A stretch of 64,000 nucleotides of DNA. It comes from Siccirubricoccus phaeus. GTDB lineage: Bacteria; Pseudomonadota; Alphaproteobacteria; Acetobacterales; Acetobacteraceae. The notes beneath the pieces are model-generated. The model did no database searches. It had not been told where the DNA came from and saw nothing but the letters and a program-made list of their open reading frames with translations. The translations under genes were made by a program, and so were the position numbers. The number at the start of each line of letters is the position of its first letter. Within the stretch, counting starts at the first letter, position 1. Positions 44,148 to 53,370 of the stretch are shown here, one piece after another. The stretch is from positions 1-64,000 of the forward strand of contig NZ_SRXO01000031.1 in assembly GCF_008360935.1 (NCBI RefSeq), given 5' to 3'.

Positions 44148-44555
44148 ATGCCAGATGGCGAGGAGACAGCAGCCCCACCCCTCCGCCGCCCGCAGCGCCT
44201 GGCGCTGCTCGGGCTGGGCTATCTGTGCCTGGTGCTGGCCGCCATCGGCGCGGTGCTGCCGGTGATGCCCACCACCATCTTCCTCATCATCGCCGCCTGG
44301 GCCTTCGGCCGCGCCTCCCCCACCCTGCAGGCCAGGCTGCTGAACCACCCCCGCTTCGGCCCGCCGCTGCGCGCCTGGCGAGCCCATGGCGTCATCAGCC
44401 GCCGCGGCAAGCGCGCCGCGCTCTCCGTCATGACGGTGAGCTGGGTGGCGATGACGCTCATCTTCCGCCACTGGACCGCCTCCGCCATCGCCGGCGCCTG
44501 CCTGCTGGCGGTGGGCGGCTTCCTCGTCACCCGGCCCTCCGAGCCGCCGCCCTGA
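44148..44555 (+). CDS. YbaN/DUF454 family inner-membrane protein
   Basis: A 135-residue protein with two hydrophobic segments before and two after a basic centre. LGLGYLCLVLAAIGAVLPVMPTTIFLIIAAWAFGRASP is the DUF454 signature, followed by HPRFGPPLRAWRAHGVISRRGK. Function is unknown; E. coli YbaN has been tied only loosely to cell-division or heme genes. It ends 13 nt before the cupin gene. Confidence 0.88.
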   Translation: MPDGEETAAPPLRRPQRLALLGLGYLCLVLAAIGAVLPVMPTTIFLIIAAWAFGRASPTLQARLLNHPRFGPPLRAWRAHGVISRRGKRAALSVMTVSWVAMTLIFRHWTASAIAGACLLAVGGFLVTRPSEPPP

Positions 44556-44568
44556 AGGAGAGTCCGCA

Positions 44569-45045
44569 ATGGCCGAATACCCCATCGCCCTGACCGCGCT
44601 GGAGGTGCCGCCCCGTGCCCAGGCCAGTTCCTACCCGCCGGACCTCGCCGCGAAGATCGGCGGGCGGGAGAAGCGGGTGCTGGGCGACCGCTTCGGCCTG
44701 CGGAATTTCGGCGTGAACCTCACCCGCCTGCCGCCCGGCGCCGCCTCCGCGCTGCGCCACGCGCATGGCGCGCAGGATGAGTTCGTCTACGTCCTGCAGG
44801 GCCATCCCGTGCTGCTGACCGATGCGGGGGAGACGCCGCTGGCGCCCGGCATGTGCGCCGGCTTCCGCGCCGGCACCGGCGATGCGCACCGGCTGGAGAA
44901 CCGCAACGCCGAGGATGTGCTCTATCTCGAAATCGGCGACCGCTCTCCCGGCGACAGCGTGGTCTATCCGGATGACGACCTGGCGGCGATGCTCGGTCCC
45001 GACGGCAAGTGGCGCTACAGCCGGAAGGACGGCACGCCGCTCTGA
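44569..45045 (+). CDS. Cupin-domain protein
   Basis: A 158-residue single-cupin protein. The first motif (RLPPGAASALRHAHGAQDEFVYVLQG) carries two His and a Glu for a metal, and the second is AGTGDAHRLENRNAEDVLYLEIGDR. The tail YPDDDLAAMLGPDGKWRYSRKDG is common in the group of small cupins annotated as possible sugar or hydroxy-acid-binding proteins. GAAGGAGAGTCCGCA precedes the ATG. It precedes otnK by 115 bp, but a functional link is not proven. Confidence 0.85.
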   Translation: MAEYPIALTALEVPPRAQASSYPPDLAAKIGGREKRVLGDRFGLRNFGVNLTRLPPGAASALRHAHGAQDEFVYVLQGHPVLLTDAGETPLAPGMCAGFRAGTGDAHRLENRNAEDVLYLEIGDRSPGDSVVYPDDDLAAMLGPDGKWRYSRKDGTPL

Positions 45046-45160
45046 AAGCGCGGCCCGCTTTGCCTCCGGCCTTCCCCGCGCGCCGGCGAAGGCCATAGCA
45101 TCGCCCGAAACGCCGGGGCATATCCGTGCCGTCCGGCCCCAATTTGCGGAAGAACCTCCC

Positions 45161-46528
45161 ATGCCCCTGCTCGGCTGCATCGCCGATGACTTCACCGGCG
45201 CCACCGACCTGGCGAACACCCTGGTCAAGGGCGGCATGTCCGCCGTGCAGGTCATCGGCGTCCCCGGCGGCGAGCTGCCGGAGGCGGATGCCGTCATCAT
45301 CGCCCTCAAATCCCGCACCGCCCCGGTGCGGGAGGCGGTGGCGGAAAGCCTCGCCGCCTGCGAGGCGCTGCTGACGGCCGGCGCGCAGCAGATCTTCTTC
45401 AAATACTGCTCCACCTTCGACAGCACGGAGACCGGCAATATCGGCCCGGTGGCGGATGCGCTGGTGAAGCGCCTCGGCTGCGGCTTCGCCCTGGCCAACC
45501 CCGCCTTCCCGACCAATGGCCGCACCGTCTATCAGGGCCATCTCTTCGTCGGCCAGGTGCTGCTGAACGAGAGCGGCATGGAGAACCACCCGCTGACGCC
45601 GATGCGCGACGCCAATTTGGTCCGCGTGCTGGGGCGGCAGACGGATGGCGCCGTCGGCCTCATCCCCTTCGCCACGGTGGCGCAGGGCGCCGCCGCCATC
45701 CGGAAGGCGATGACGGTGCTGAAGGAAAGCGGCCGCCGCTACGCCATCATCGATGCCGTCACGGATGCGCATCTGCTGGCGATCGGCGAGGCGGCGGCGG
45801 AGCATGCGCTGATCACCGGCGGTTCCGGCGTCGCCATGGGGCTGCCGGCGAATTTCCGCGCCAAGGGGTTGCTGCCGGCGCGCGGCGCGGCGGCCAGCGC
45901 CCTGCCGCCCATGCGCGGCGCCGCGGCGGTGCTCGCCGGCTCCTGCTCCCGTGCCACCCTCGGGCAGATCGGCTTCGCGCGCGACCATGCGCCGACGCTG
46001 GAGCTCGACGTGCTGGCGACGCCGGATGCCTCGGCGCTGGCGGCGCAGGCCTTCGCCTGGGCCGAGGGCAAGCTCGGCGACCGGCCGGTGGTGATTGCCG
46101 CCAGCGCGGTGCCGGAACGCGTGGCGGCGCTGCAGGCGCGGCTGGGGCGGGACGCCGCCGGCGCGCTGGTGGAACATGCCCTCTCCACCATCGCCGAAGG
46201 GCTGGTGGCGCGCGGCGTGACGCGGCTGGTGGTGGCGGGCGGCGAGACCTCGGGCGCCGTGGTCTCCCGCCTCGGCGTCACCGCGCTGCGCATCGGCCCG
46301 GAGATCGACCCCGGCGTGCCCTGGACCTATGCCGAGCCGGTCGGGCTGCACCTGGCGCTGAAGAGCGGCAATTTCGGCGCCCGCGATTTCTTCCTGAAGG
46401 CCTTCGCCCCGTCCGATGACCGGAGCGCCGGAGGGCGCGAAGGTCTGAATCGGCCGGGAGAAGGTTCCGATGACCGGAGCGCCGGCGGGCGCGGAGGTCT
46501 GAATCGGCCGGGAGGAGTGCCGGCATGA
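45161..46528 (+). CDS. otnK: 3-oxo-tetronate kinase OtnK
   Basis: A 455-residue four-carbon acid sugar kinase (DUF1537/nucleotide-binding family) that phosphorylates 3-oxo-tetronate to the 4-phosphate. The N-terminal substrate domain (GCIADDFTGATDLANTLVKGG) and the C-terminal nucleotide domain (VVAGGETSGAVVSRLGV, IGPEIDPGVPW, LKSGNFGARDFF) are intact. The last ~36 residues after AFAP are two copies of an 18-residue segment (SDDRSAGGREGLNRPGEG type) encoded by a 54-bp tandem duplication. These are not family sequence. The stop overlaps the otnC ATG. Confidence 0.9.
   Translation: MPLLGCIADDFTGATDLANTLVKGGMSAVQVIGVPGGELPEADAVIIALKSRTAPVREAVAESLAACEALLTAGAQQIFFKYCSTFDSTETGNIGPVADALVKRLGCGFALANPAFPTNGRTVYQGHLFVGQVLLNESGMENHPLTPMRDANLVRVLGRQTDGAVGLIPFATVAQGAAAIRKAMTVLKESGRRYAIIDAVTDAHLLAIGEAAAEHALITGGSGVAMGLPANFRAKGLLPARGAAASALPPMRGAAAVLAGSCSRATLGQIGFARDHAPTLELDVLATPDASALAAQAFAWAEGKLGDRPVVIAASAVPERVAALQARLGRDAAGALVEHALSTIAEGLVARGVTRLVVAGGETSGAVVSRLGVTALRIGPEIDPGVPWTYAEPVGLHLALKSGNFGARDFFLKAFAPSDDRSAGGREGLNRPGEGSDDRSAGGRGGLNRPGGVPA
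46412..46518 (+). repeat. 54-bp tandem duplication at the 3' end of otnK
   Basis: TCCGATGACCGGAGCGCCGG begins two consecutive copies at 46412 and 46466, with three substitutions over the first ~50 bp of each. It is in frame and adds 18 residues per copy to OtnK. Confidence 0.9.
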
Positions 46529-47160
46529 GCGCGGAGGCAAGGCTGCGCGAGGCGATTGCCGCGCATGGGCGCTCGCTCTTCGAGCGCGGCTATTCCGTCG
46601 GCTCGGCCGGCAACATCAGCGCGCGGCTGGAGGACGGGTTCCTCATCACCCCGACCAATTCCTGCCTCGGAAGGCTGGACCCGGCGCGGATCAGCAAGCT
46701 GGATGCCGAGTACCGGCATGTCGCCGGCGACAAGCCCTCCAAGGAGGTGTTCATGCACCGCGCCATGCTGGCGACGCGGCCGGAGGCGGGCGCGGTGGTG
46801 CATCTGCACTCCACCCATGCCACCGCCATCGCCTGCCTGGCCGCGCCGGGGGAAGCAGCGCCGATCCCGCCGCTGACGCCCTATTTCGTCATGCGCATCG
46901 GCCGCGCCCTGCCGGTGGTGCCCTATTACCGCCCCGGCGACGCGGCGATGGAGCCTGCCATCGCCGTGGCTTCGCGCGCGGCGCGCGCGGTGCTGCTGGC
47001 CAATCACGGACCCGTGGTCAGCGGGAAGAGCCTGGACGACGCGGTCTATGCGGCGGAGGAGCTGGAGGAGGCGGCGCGGCTGGCGCTGCTGCTGCACGGC
47101 CGGCCCGCGCGCGAACTCAGCCCCGCGCAGGTGGAGGATCTGCTGACCACCTTCGGCTGA
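46525..47160 (+). CDS. otnC: 3-oxo-tetronate 4-phosphate decarboxylase OtnC (class II aldolase fold)
   Basis: A 211-residue class II aldolase/adducin-fold enzyme. Its zinc ligands are in VVHLHSTHATAIA (~93-105) and the downstream LANHGPVV, with the catalytic Glu in KPSKEVFMHRAML (~73-85). SVGSAGNISARLEDGFLITPTNSCLG is the substrate loop. Paired with OtnK, it would release CO2 and give dihydroxyacetone phosphate. The OtnI isomerase and LtnD dehydrogenase of the usual pathway are not in the window. Confidence 0.9.
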   Translation: MSAEARLREAIAAHGRSLFERGYSVGSAGNISARLEDGFLITPTNSCLGRLDPARISKLDAEYRHVAGDKPSKEVFMHRAMLATRPEAGAVVHLHSTHATAIACLAAPGEAAPIPPLTPYFVMRIGRALPVVPYYRPGDAAMEPAIAVASRAARAVLLANHGPVVSGKSLDDAVYAAEELEEAARLALLLHGRPARELSPAQVEDLLTTFG

Positions 47161-47182
47161 CCACACGAAAAGGGGAGGAGAC

Positions 47183-47785
47183 ATGGACCAGGCGTTGCTG
47201 GACCGGATCGCGATCCGGACGCTGGTGGAGAATTGGGCGGTGTGGCGGGATGCCGGCGACTGGGACCGCTTCGCCACCTGCTGGCATGAGGATGGCGTGA
47301 TGATGGCCACCTGGTGCCAGGCGCCCTGGCGGGAATTCATCGCCGCCAGCCGCGCCGAGTGGGAGAAGGGCGTCTCCATCCTGCATTTCCTCGGCGGCCA
47401 CAGCGCCGACCTCGCCGGCCACCGTGCCATCGCCCAGACCAAGATGACGATCAGCCAGCGCGCTTTGGTGGAGGGGGTGGAGGTGGACGCCGTCTGCACC
47501 GGCCGCTTCTACGACTTCCTGGAGAAGCGAGAGGGCCGGTGGGGCGTGGTGCTGCGCCAGCCGATCTACGAGAAGGACCGGATGGACCCGGTGGACCCTT
47601 CGGCGCGGCTGGCGCTGGACGCGGCGCTGCTGGCGCGCTTCCCCGCCGGCTACCGCCACCTGGCCTATCTGCAGACCCGGATCGGCTACGCGGTGAAGAC
47701 CGACATGCCTGGGCTGCAGGGGCCCGAGGTGGAAGCGCTGTATGCGCGCGGCGCGCGCTGGCTGGCAGGCGGCGTGCCGAACTGA
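47183..47785 (+). CDS. NTF2-like (SnoaL-type) protein
   Basis: A 200-residue protein. The N-terminal half is an NTF2-like cone (LDRIAIRTLVENWAVWRDAGDWDRFATCWHEDGVMMATW), as in SnoaL and scytalone-dehydratase-like proteins. The C-terminal ~70 residues (DPSARLALDAALLARFPAGYRHLAYLQTRIGY) are an extension. AAAAGGGGAGGAGAC precedes the ATG. It follows otnC by 22 bp and may be a catalytic or binding partner of the same pathway. Confidence 0.8.
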   Translation: MDQALLDRIAIRTLVENWAVWRDAGDWDRFATCWHEDGVMMATWCQAPWREFIAASRAEWEKGVSILHFLGGHSADLAGHRAIAQTKMTISQRALVEGVEVDAVCTGRFYDFLEKREGRWGVVLRQPIYEKDRMDPVDPSARLALDAALLARFPAGYRHLAYLQTRIGYAVKTDMPGLQGPEVEALYARGARWLAGGVPN

Positions 47786-47853
47786 ACCCCGGGTCGCGAA
47801 AAGGGCGCCACCCCTTGCGGAATGGCGCCCTCTCGCCGGGATCAGCAGCGAGG

Positions 47854-48432
47854 TCAGGTGGTCGGGGTCTCGCTCTCGGCCGGCGCGGATGCCGGGGCCT
47901 CAGCGGCAGCGGCCGCGGCGGCCTTCTTCGCGGCGCGGGTGGCGGCGGCCTTCTTCGCCGCTTCCGAGCGCGAGGGGTTGGTCGCCTTCGCCGCGGCGGC
48001 CTTCTTCGGCGCCGCTGACTTCGCCGTCAGCTTCTTCGGCGCGGCCTTCTTCGGCGCGGCCACCTTGCGGGCGGCCGGCTTCCTGGCGGTGGTGGCCTTC
48101 TTCGCCGCCGGCTTGCGGGCGGTGGCGGCCTTCTTCGGCGCGGCCTTCCGCGCCGCCGGCTTGCGGGCCGTGGTCGCCTTCTTCGGGGCGGCCTTCCGCG
48201 CCGCCGGCTTGCGGGCCGTGGTGGCCTTCTTCGCCGCCGGCTTGCGCGCCGCCGGCTTCTTCGCGGCGGCGGCCTTCTTCGGCGCCGCCTTCTTCGCGGC
48301 GGGCTTGCGCGTCGCCGGCTTCTTCGCGGCGACGCGGCTGCGCGCGGTCGCCGGCTTCTTCGCGGTGCGGCGGGTGGTGGACACGGCCATCGCCTGGGCG
48401 CGGGCCGCCGGCGTCTCGGGGGTATCGGTCAC
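47854..48432 (-). CDS. Histone-H1-like Lys/Ala/Pro-rich DNA-binding protein
   Basis: A 192-residue extremely basic protein of AAKKPAARK-type repeats (AAPKKATTARKPAARK occurs twice), with an Ala-rich end (AAKKAAAAAAAEAPASAPA). Such proteins resemble the C-terminal domain of eukaryotic H1 and bacterial AlgP/Hc1 and compact DNA. The start is GTG 48432 with AAGGAG 9 nt upstream. The frame is open to an ATG at 48822, but those residues are not basic and do not fit. A single-copy gene with its own long leader. Confidence 0.85.
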   Translation of the reverse strand: MTDTPETPAARAQAMAVSTTRRTAKKPATARSRVAAKKPATRKPAAKKAAPKKAAAAKKPAARKPAAKKATTARKPAARKAAPKKATTARKPAARKAAPKKAATARKPAAKKATTARKPAARKVAAPKKAAPKKLTAKSAAPKKAAAAKATNPSRSEAAKKAAATRAAKKAAAAAAAEAPASAPAESETPTT

Positions 48433-49227
48433 AGTCAGGATCTCCTTCAGCGTTCCGGTGTTGGTCGGGCCGCGCCAGGCGCCGGCTTCCGCGGGAAGCC
48501 GGCCGGCCAGGCCCGGGTGACAGCGGGGGCGGTCGTGCGGAGCGGGCAGCGTGCGGATCCCGTGGCGCGCCTTGCCGTCTCGGTCGCCGTCCTGAAGCCG
48601 CGTGCAGGCCGCGCCCCCGGAGCGATGCGCGCGGCCTGCGGCGGCGCCATCCCTGCGGTCTCGCCCGTACCGCGATGCGCGAAAGGCGCGCCCCGCAGCC
48701 TTGCGGGATGTGCGGCGCCAGAGCCTGCCGTCATCCCATCCTGTCCGCGGTCCATGGACCGTCCTTCCCTGCTGCGGCACGCCGTTGACGTAGAGCGATG
48801 CGACAGGCAGTGAGTTCCTCATGTCGAATCGCGTGCATCGTCGTGCGCGCGAATCACGCTATCTGCACACGCCTCCTTCGTGTCAACAGAAACTGCGTGC
48901 GTACGCGCGCATTTTTCGCGTGCGCCGTCGCAGGTGATCGCGCAGCGCGCCTCGCCTTGCGCCGCATGCCGGAGGAAGCGCATCGCCGCGCACCGCATCC
49001 GCCGCCGCAGCGGAGATGCGCAGGGCGGAGACGATAACGGCCGCCGGGATCGCCGGCGGCCGTGTCTGCACTCTGCGGGAGGGCCCTGCGTTGCCGCAGG
49101 AGGCGCGGCGTGGCCGCCCCGCCGCCCGTTGCCCTGAAGTGGCTTTGCCGCTTCAGGCTGTGCGGAGCCCCGGCAGCATGGCTTCCCGGGGGCCCCGCGA
49201 AGCCAGACCAGCGGCTTCGCGGGGAGC
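48433..49227. other. Gene-free region between the histone-like gene and repeat D
   Basis: The first ~420 bp is the probable leader of the histone-like gene, the next ~60 bp its promoter. The remainder (about 48900-49227) is GC-rich with short inverted repeats such as GGCCCTGCGTTGCCGCAGG-like sequence near 49082-49100. I see no gene, tRNA or ncRNA. Confidence 0.4.
48857..48885 (-). promoter_or_regulatory. Candidate promoter for the histone-like gene
   Basis: On the minus strand a perfect TTGACA (48880-48885) is followed after 17 bp by GATAGC (48857-48862), a partial -10. If used, the transcript has a ~420-nt 5' leader before GTG 48432. This patch is the most AT-rich in the gap. Confidence 0.4.
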
Positions 49228-49333
49228 TAGAGCAGATCGCCGGAGGGCGGCATCGCCCGGAGGCGTGAAGCTGCTCTACAATCCATAAGCTAGAGCGGTT
49301 TCGCGCTGCACAGTCAGCGTGAAACCGCTCTAG
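49228..49333. repeat. Dispersed paired-hairpin repeat D, copy 1
   Basis: A 106-bp element of two hairpins: TAGAGCAGATC...(T)CTGCTCTA and TAGAGCGGTTTC...GAAACCGCTCTAG. Only two substitutions separate it from the copy at 53368-53473. Its end forms the TAG stop of the citrate-synthase-like gene (49330-49332). Confidence 0.85.
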
Positions 49334-50469
49334 CGCGCCGCCATCGGCGGCACCGGGCGCTGCTCCACCCCGGTGTACCAGGAGAGCGGGCGGATCAGCC
49401 GGTTGTCCGCGCCCTGCTCCAGCACATGCGCCGACCAGCCGGTGATGCGGGAGGCGACGAAGAGCGGGGTGAAGAGCGGGATCTCGAACCCCATCAGGTG
49501 GTAGGCGGGGCCCGCCGGGAAATCGAGGTTGGGGTGGATCTTCTTTTTCTCCAGCATCTCGGCGGCGAGGATCCGGCTGATCTCCATCCAGGTCCGGTCC
49601 TGCACCACCTCCGCCATCTTCTCGGCGTATTTGGTCATCGTCGGGACGCGGCTGTCGCCGGATTTGTACACCCGGTGGCCGAAGCCCATGACCAGCGCCT
49701 TGTGGTCGAACCTGCCGTGCAGCCAGTCCTTCGCCTTCTGGGGATCGCCGATCTCCTTCAGCATGTGCATCACCGCCTCATTGGCGCCGCCATGCAGCGG
49801 GCCCTTCAGGGCGGCGATGCCGGCGGTGATGGCACCATGCATGTCCGCCTGGGTGGAGGTGACCAGCCGGGCGGTATAGGTGGAGGCGTTGAAGGTGTGC
49901 TCCGCGTACAGAATCATGGAGACGTCGAAGGCCTTCAGCACCTCCTTCTCCGGCACCCGCCCCTGGACCAGGTGGAAGACGTTCTCGGCGAAGCTGTGCT
50001 TCGGGTCCGGCGCCACGGGCGCCAGCCCCTTGGAGGCGCGGTAGGCGGCGCCGATCGCGGTCGGGATCTTGGCGAACAGGCGCTTCGCCTTCCGCCGCTG
50101 CGCCGCGTCGGAGATGTCGCCGGTCTCCGGGTCCTCCAGCCCCATGAAGGAGACGGCGGTGCGGATGGTGTCCATCGGGTGGGCGTCGGCGGGGAATTCC
50201 TTGATCACCCGGTGCAGGGCCGGGCTGATCTCCCGCTCCGCCGCCGTCTCCGCCTTGAAGGCCTCGAGCTGCTGCGCATTGGGCAGCTCGCCCTCCCAGA
50301 GCAGGTAGGCGACCTCCTCGAAGGAACAGTTCTCCGCCAGGTCCTGCACGGCATAGCCGCGATAGGTGAGGCTGTTGGTCTCCGGCATCACCTTGGAGAT
50401 GCTGGAGACATCGGCATAGACGCCGACCAGGCCCTTGTAGATGGTCGGCTGTTCGGTGGATTCGCTCAT
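49330..50469 (-). CDS. prpC: 2-methylcitrate synthase/citrate synthase
   Basis: A 379-residue single-chain citrate-synthase-family protein. Active-site His residues are in ALKGPLHGGANEAVMHML (~220-237) and VMGFGHRVYKSGD (~258-270) and the Asp in HPNLDFPAGPAYHLMG. Length and the NLDF segment match the small hexamer-lacking PrpC type rather than type II citrate synthase. It condenses propionyl-CoA (or acetyl-CoA) with oxaloacetate. It lies downstream of a prpD-like gene with a 248-bp gap containing GC-rich hairpins. Start ATG 50469. Confidence 0.88.
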   Translation of the reverse strand: MSESTEQPTIYKGLVGVYADVSSISKVMPETNSLTYRGYAVQDLAENCSFEEVAYLLWEGELPNAQQLEAFKAETAAEREISPALHRVIKEFPADAHPMDTIRTAVSFMGLEDPETGDISDAAQRRKAKRLFAKIPTAIGAAYRASKGLAPVAPDPKHSFAENVFHLVQGRVPEKEVLKAFDVSMILYAEHTFNASTYTARLVTSTQADMHGAITAGIAALKGPLHGGANEAVMHMLKEIGDPQKAKDWLHGRFDHKALVMGFGHRVYKSGDSRVPTMTKYAEKMAEVVQDRTWMEISRILAAEMLEKKKIHPNLDFPAGPAYHLMGFEIPLFTPLFVASRITGWSAHVLEQGADNRLIRPLSWYTGVEQRPVPPMAAR

Positions 50470-50717
50470 GCGTTCGCTCCTCTGGGTCGTTGGGCGATGC
50501 GGCGCCGCCATCCCGCCTGGCCCCGATCAGGTACTTTACGGGGCGCCCTCGGGGATGTGGTCGTTCCCCGGGTTTCGCACAGCCTCCCGCGGCGGGGCCG
50601 CGAGGGGCGAAGGCGGCGTCAGTTGGGACTGGATTGCTCTTCTTGGGCCGGGGATGCCGGGCTCCCGCGGCCGGTGGGCGCCCCGCCGCGGGTGGCGGGG
50701 CGCCAGGGCGGTAGCGC

Positions 50718-52256
50718 TCAGAAGATGCCGGGCTTGCCTTCCAGCAGCTCGCCCCGCGGCAGGGCGACGGTCAGCTCGGTCAGCTCCCCGGCCTTCAGCC
50801 GCGGCAGGTCCTGCACCACCTCGAGGAAGCGATTCGCCTCCCGCGTCGAGACGATGCCCTCCGTCAGGATCCGGAACTTGTTGATGTAGTCGTCGCGGCC
50901 GAAGGGCTTCGCCCCATTCGGGTGGGCATTCGCCACGCCCAGCTCATCGACCAGCCGGGTGCCGTCCTTGAACAGGATTTCGACGCGGCCGCCGAAGGAA
51001 AGCTCGTTCGGGTCGCGCGAGTGGTATTTGCGCGTCCATTCCGGATCCTCGGTGGTCTCGATCTTGTGCCAGAGGGCGACCGTGTCCGGCCGCGCCGCCC
51101 GCTTCGGCGCGTAGCTGTCCACATGGTGCCAGCGCCCGTCCTGCAGGGCGACGGCGAAGATGTACATGATGGAATGGTCGAGCGTCTCGCGGCTCGCCTT
51201 CGGGTCCATCTTCTGCGGGTCGTTGGCGCCGGTGCCGATCACGTAATGCGTGTGGTGGCTGGTATGGATGGTGATCTTCTCGATCGCCTCGAAATCGGTG
51301 ATCCGCTCCCGCATCCGGAAGGCCAGGTCGATCAGCGCCTGGGACTGGTACTCGGCGGAGTGCTCCTTGGTGTAGCTGTCGAGGATGGCGCGCTTCGCCT
51401 CGCCCGGCGCCGGCAGCGGCACCTCGTAATAGACCGGCTCGTAGGCGGCGGCGCGGCCCTTCTGGTCGGCGATGGTGCGGCCGGAGAGCACCCAGCCGAT
51501 GACGCTGTCCTCGCCTTCGTAGATCGGGCTCGGCGCCCCCTCGCCGCGCATGGCGCGGTCGGCGGCCTCGACCGCCAGCTTGCCGGCATGCGCCGGGGCA
51601 TAAGCCTTCCAGGAGGAGATCTCGCCCTTCCGGCTCTGGCGGAAGCTGATGGAGACGTGCAGCGCCTGCTGCACCGCCTGGTAGATCACCTCCTGCTTCA
51701 GCCCGAGCAGGGTGCCGATGCCGGCCGCCGCCGAGGGGCAGAGATGGGCGATGTGATCCACCTTGTGCTCATGCAGGCAGATGGCGCGGACCAGGTCGAT
51801 CTGGATCTCGTAGCCGGTGGCGAGGCCGCGGATCAGGTCCCGCCCGCTCTTCTCCATGGTCTGCGCCACGGCGAGGATGGGGGGGATGTTGTCGCCGGGA
51901 TGGGAATAGTCGGCGGCGAGGAAGGTGTCGTGCATGTCCAGCTCGCGCACCGCGGTGCCGTTCGCCCAGGCCGCCCATTCCGGGGAGAAGGTCTTGCCGC
52001 CCGGCAGGCCGAAGATGGTGGCGCCGCCCTTCCGGGGATGGCCGAGCGCCATGGCGCGGGCGGAGACGACGGGGCGGCGGTTGATGGCGGCGATGGCGAC
52101 GGAGGCGTTGTCGATGATCCGGTTGATGATCATCTCCTGCACGTCCTTTTCCACCGCCACCTTGTCGGCGGCGACGCCGGCGATCTTCCAGGCGAGCTGG
52201 TCCTCCCGCTTCAGCAGGGCCTTGGACGGGTAAAGCTTGACGGGATGGAGCTGCAT
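50718..52256 (-). CDS. prpD: MmgE/PrpD-family dehydratase, probable 2-methylcitrate dehydratase
   Basis: A 512-residue MmgE/PrpD protein. Typical segments are [76 protein letters not shown] and the C-terminal [19 protein letters not shown]. It would dehydrate 2-methylcitrate to 2-methyl-cis-aconitate. Its location before a PrpC-type synthase supports the assignment, but no prpB or acnD is in the window. It is transcribed away from the LysR gene at 52471. Confidence 0.85.
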   Translation of the reverse strand: MQLHPVKLYPSKALLKREDQLAWKIAGVAADKVAVEKDVQEMIINRIIDNASVAIAAINRRPVVSARAMALGHPRKGGATIFGLPGGKTFSPEWAAWANGTAVRELDMHDTFLAADYSHPGDNIPPILAVAQTMEKSGRDLIRGLATGYEIQIDLVRAICLHEHKVDHIAHLCPSAAAGIGTLLGLKQEVIYQAVQQALHVSISFRQSRKGEISSWKAYAPAHAGKLAVEAADRAMRGEGAPSPIYEGEDSVIGWVLSGRTIADQKGRAAAYEPVYYEVPLPAPGEAKRAILDSYTKEHSAEYQSQALIDLAFRMRERITDFEAIEKITIHTSHHTHYVIGTGANDPQKMDPKASRETLDHSIMYIFAVALQDGRWHHVDSYAPKRAARPDTVALWHKIETTEDPEWTRKYHSRDPNELSFGGRVEILFKDGTRLVDELGVANAHPNGAKPFGRDDYINKFRILTEGIVSTREANRFLEVVQDLPRLKAGELTELTVALPRGELLEGKPGIF

Positions 52257-52470
52257 GAACCGGCGTTCTCCCCTGTTGGAAACCGTGGGCTGCACTTCTC
52301 CCCCGCCTTGGCGCATTCGTCCATTCCGATTGAGCGCCGGCTTTGATCGTTTTTTCGGATCGCCGTCATCGCCGGAGCGGAATGCCGCGCCCGGGGGAGG
52401 ATGACGGGACGGGCGGGCAGGTTCGGCGCTAGGCTGCGGCCGGACTCGGCCGGGCAGGGAGGCGCCGCAC

Positions 52471-53370
52471 ATGGATTTCCGCATCCTCCGCCGCATGGGG
52501 CATTTCCTCGCGGTGGCGGAGGAAGGGCATTTCGGCCGCGCCGCCGCCCGGCTCGGCCTCTCCCAGCCGCCGCTGACGGCGCAGATCCAGGCGCTGGAGG
52601 CCGAGCTCGGCGTCCGCCTGCTGGAACGCACCCGCAAGGGCGCCCGGCCGACGCGGGAGGGCGAGGCGCTGCTGCCCATCCTCCGCCGCCTGGCCGAGGA
52701 TGCGAAGCAGGTGGAGGCGCTGGCCCGGGAGCTGCGCGCCGGGCGGCACGCGCCGATGGTGCTGGCCTGCGTCACCTCCGCGCTGTTCGACTATCTGCCG
52801 CCCCTGGTCCGCGCGCTGCGCGCGGCGCAGCCGGATTCGGCGATCACGGTGCAGGAGATGGACACGGCGGATGCGGTGGAGGCGCTGCGCCGCGGCGAGG
52901 TGGATTTCGCCCTGGCGCGGCTGGACCGCGACCGGCCGCCGCTCAGCGTGCTGCCGCTGGGCCAGGATGCGCTGGTGGCGGCGCTGCCGGAGGACCATGC
53001 GCTGGCGGCCGGCGAGGCGCCGCTGCCGCTGGCCGCGCTGGCGCAGGAGGCGCTGGTGCTGCTGCCGCGCTCCATCAGCCCGGCCTATTTCGACCGCCAG
53101 GTGAGCGCCTGCCGCGAGGCGGGGTTCGAGCCGGTGGCGATGCGCGAGGTGGGCTCCGCCATGGCGCAGCTTGCCTTCGTCGCGGCGGGGCTGGGCGTGG
53201 CGCTGGTGAGCTCCGGCATGGCGCGGCTGCGGCCGCAGGGCGTGGCGTTCCGGACGCTGGCGGGGCCGGTGGGTTCGGTCGGCGTGGCGCTGGTGTGGCA
53301 TGCGGAGCGGGCGAGCGATGCGGCGCAGGCGGCGCTCGGCGTGGCGCGGCGGGTGTTCAGCGTCACCTAG
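52471..53370 (+). CDS. LysR-family transcriptional regulator
   Basis: A 299-residue LTTR. The N-terminal winged helix is [43 protein letters not shown], and the substrate domain follows from ~90 ([22 protein letters not shown]). Divergent from prpD across a 214-bp gap, so it probably controls the 2-methylcitrate genes, where PrpR-type or GntR regulators are more usual. An AT-rich patch near 52340-52365 in the gap is a possible binding region. Its TAG stop is the first three bases of repeat D copy 2. Confidence 0.9.
   Translation: MDFRILRRMGHFLAVAEEGHFGRAAARLGLSQPPLTAQIQALEAELGVRLLERTRKGARPTREGEALLPILRRLAEDAKQVEALARELRAGRHAPMVLACVTSALFDYLPPLVRALRAAQPDSAITVQEMDTADAVEALRRGEVDFALARLDRDRPPLSVLPLGQDALVAALPEDHALAAGEAPLPLAALAQEALVLLPRSISPAYFDRQVSACREAGFEPVAMREVGSAMAQLAFVAAGLGVALVSSGMARLRPQGVAFRTLAGPVGSVGVALVWHAERASDAAQAALGVARRVFSVT

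Noticed and set aside
48433-48822. N-terminal extension of the histone-like protein to ATG 48822
   Set aside because: The extra residues are not Lys/Ala/Pro-rich, and an AAGGAG site sits at the internal GTG 48432.
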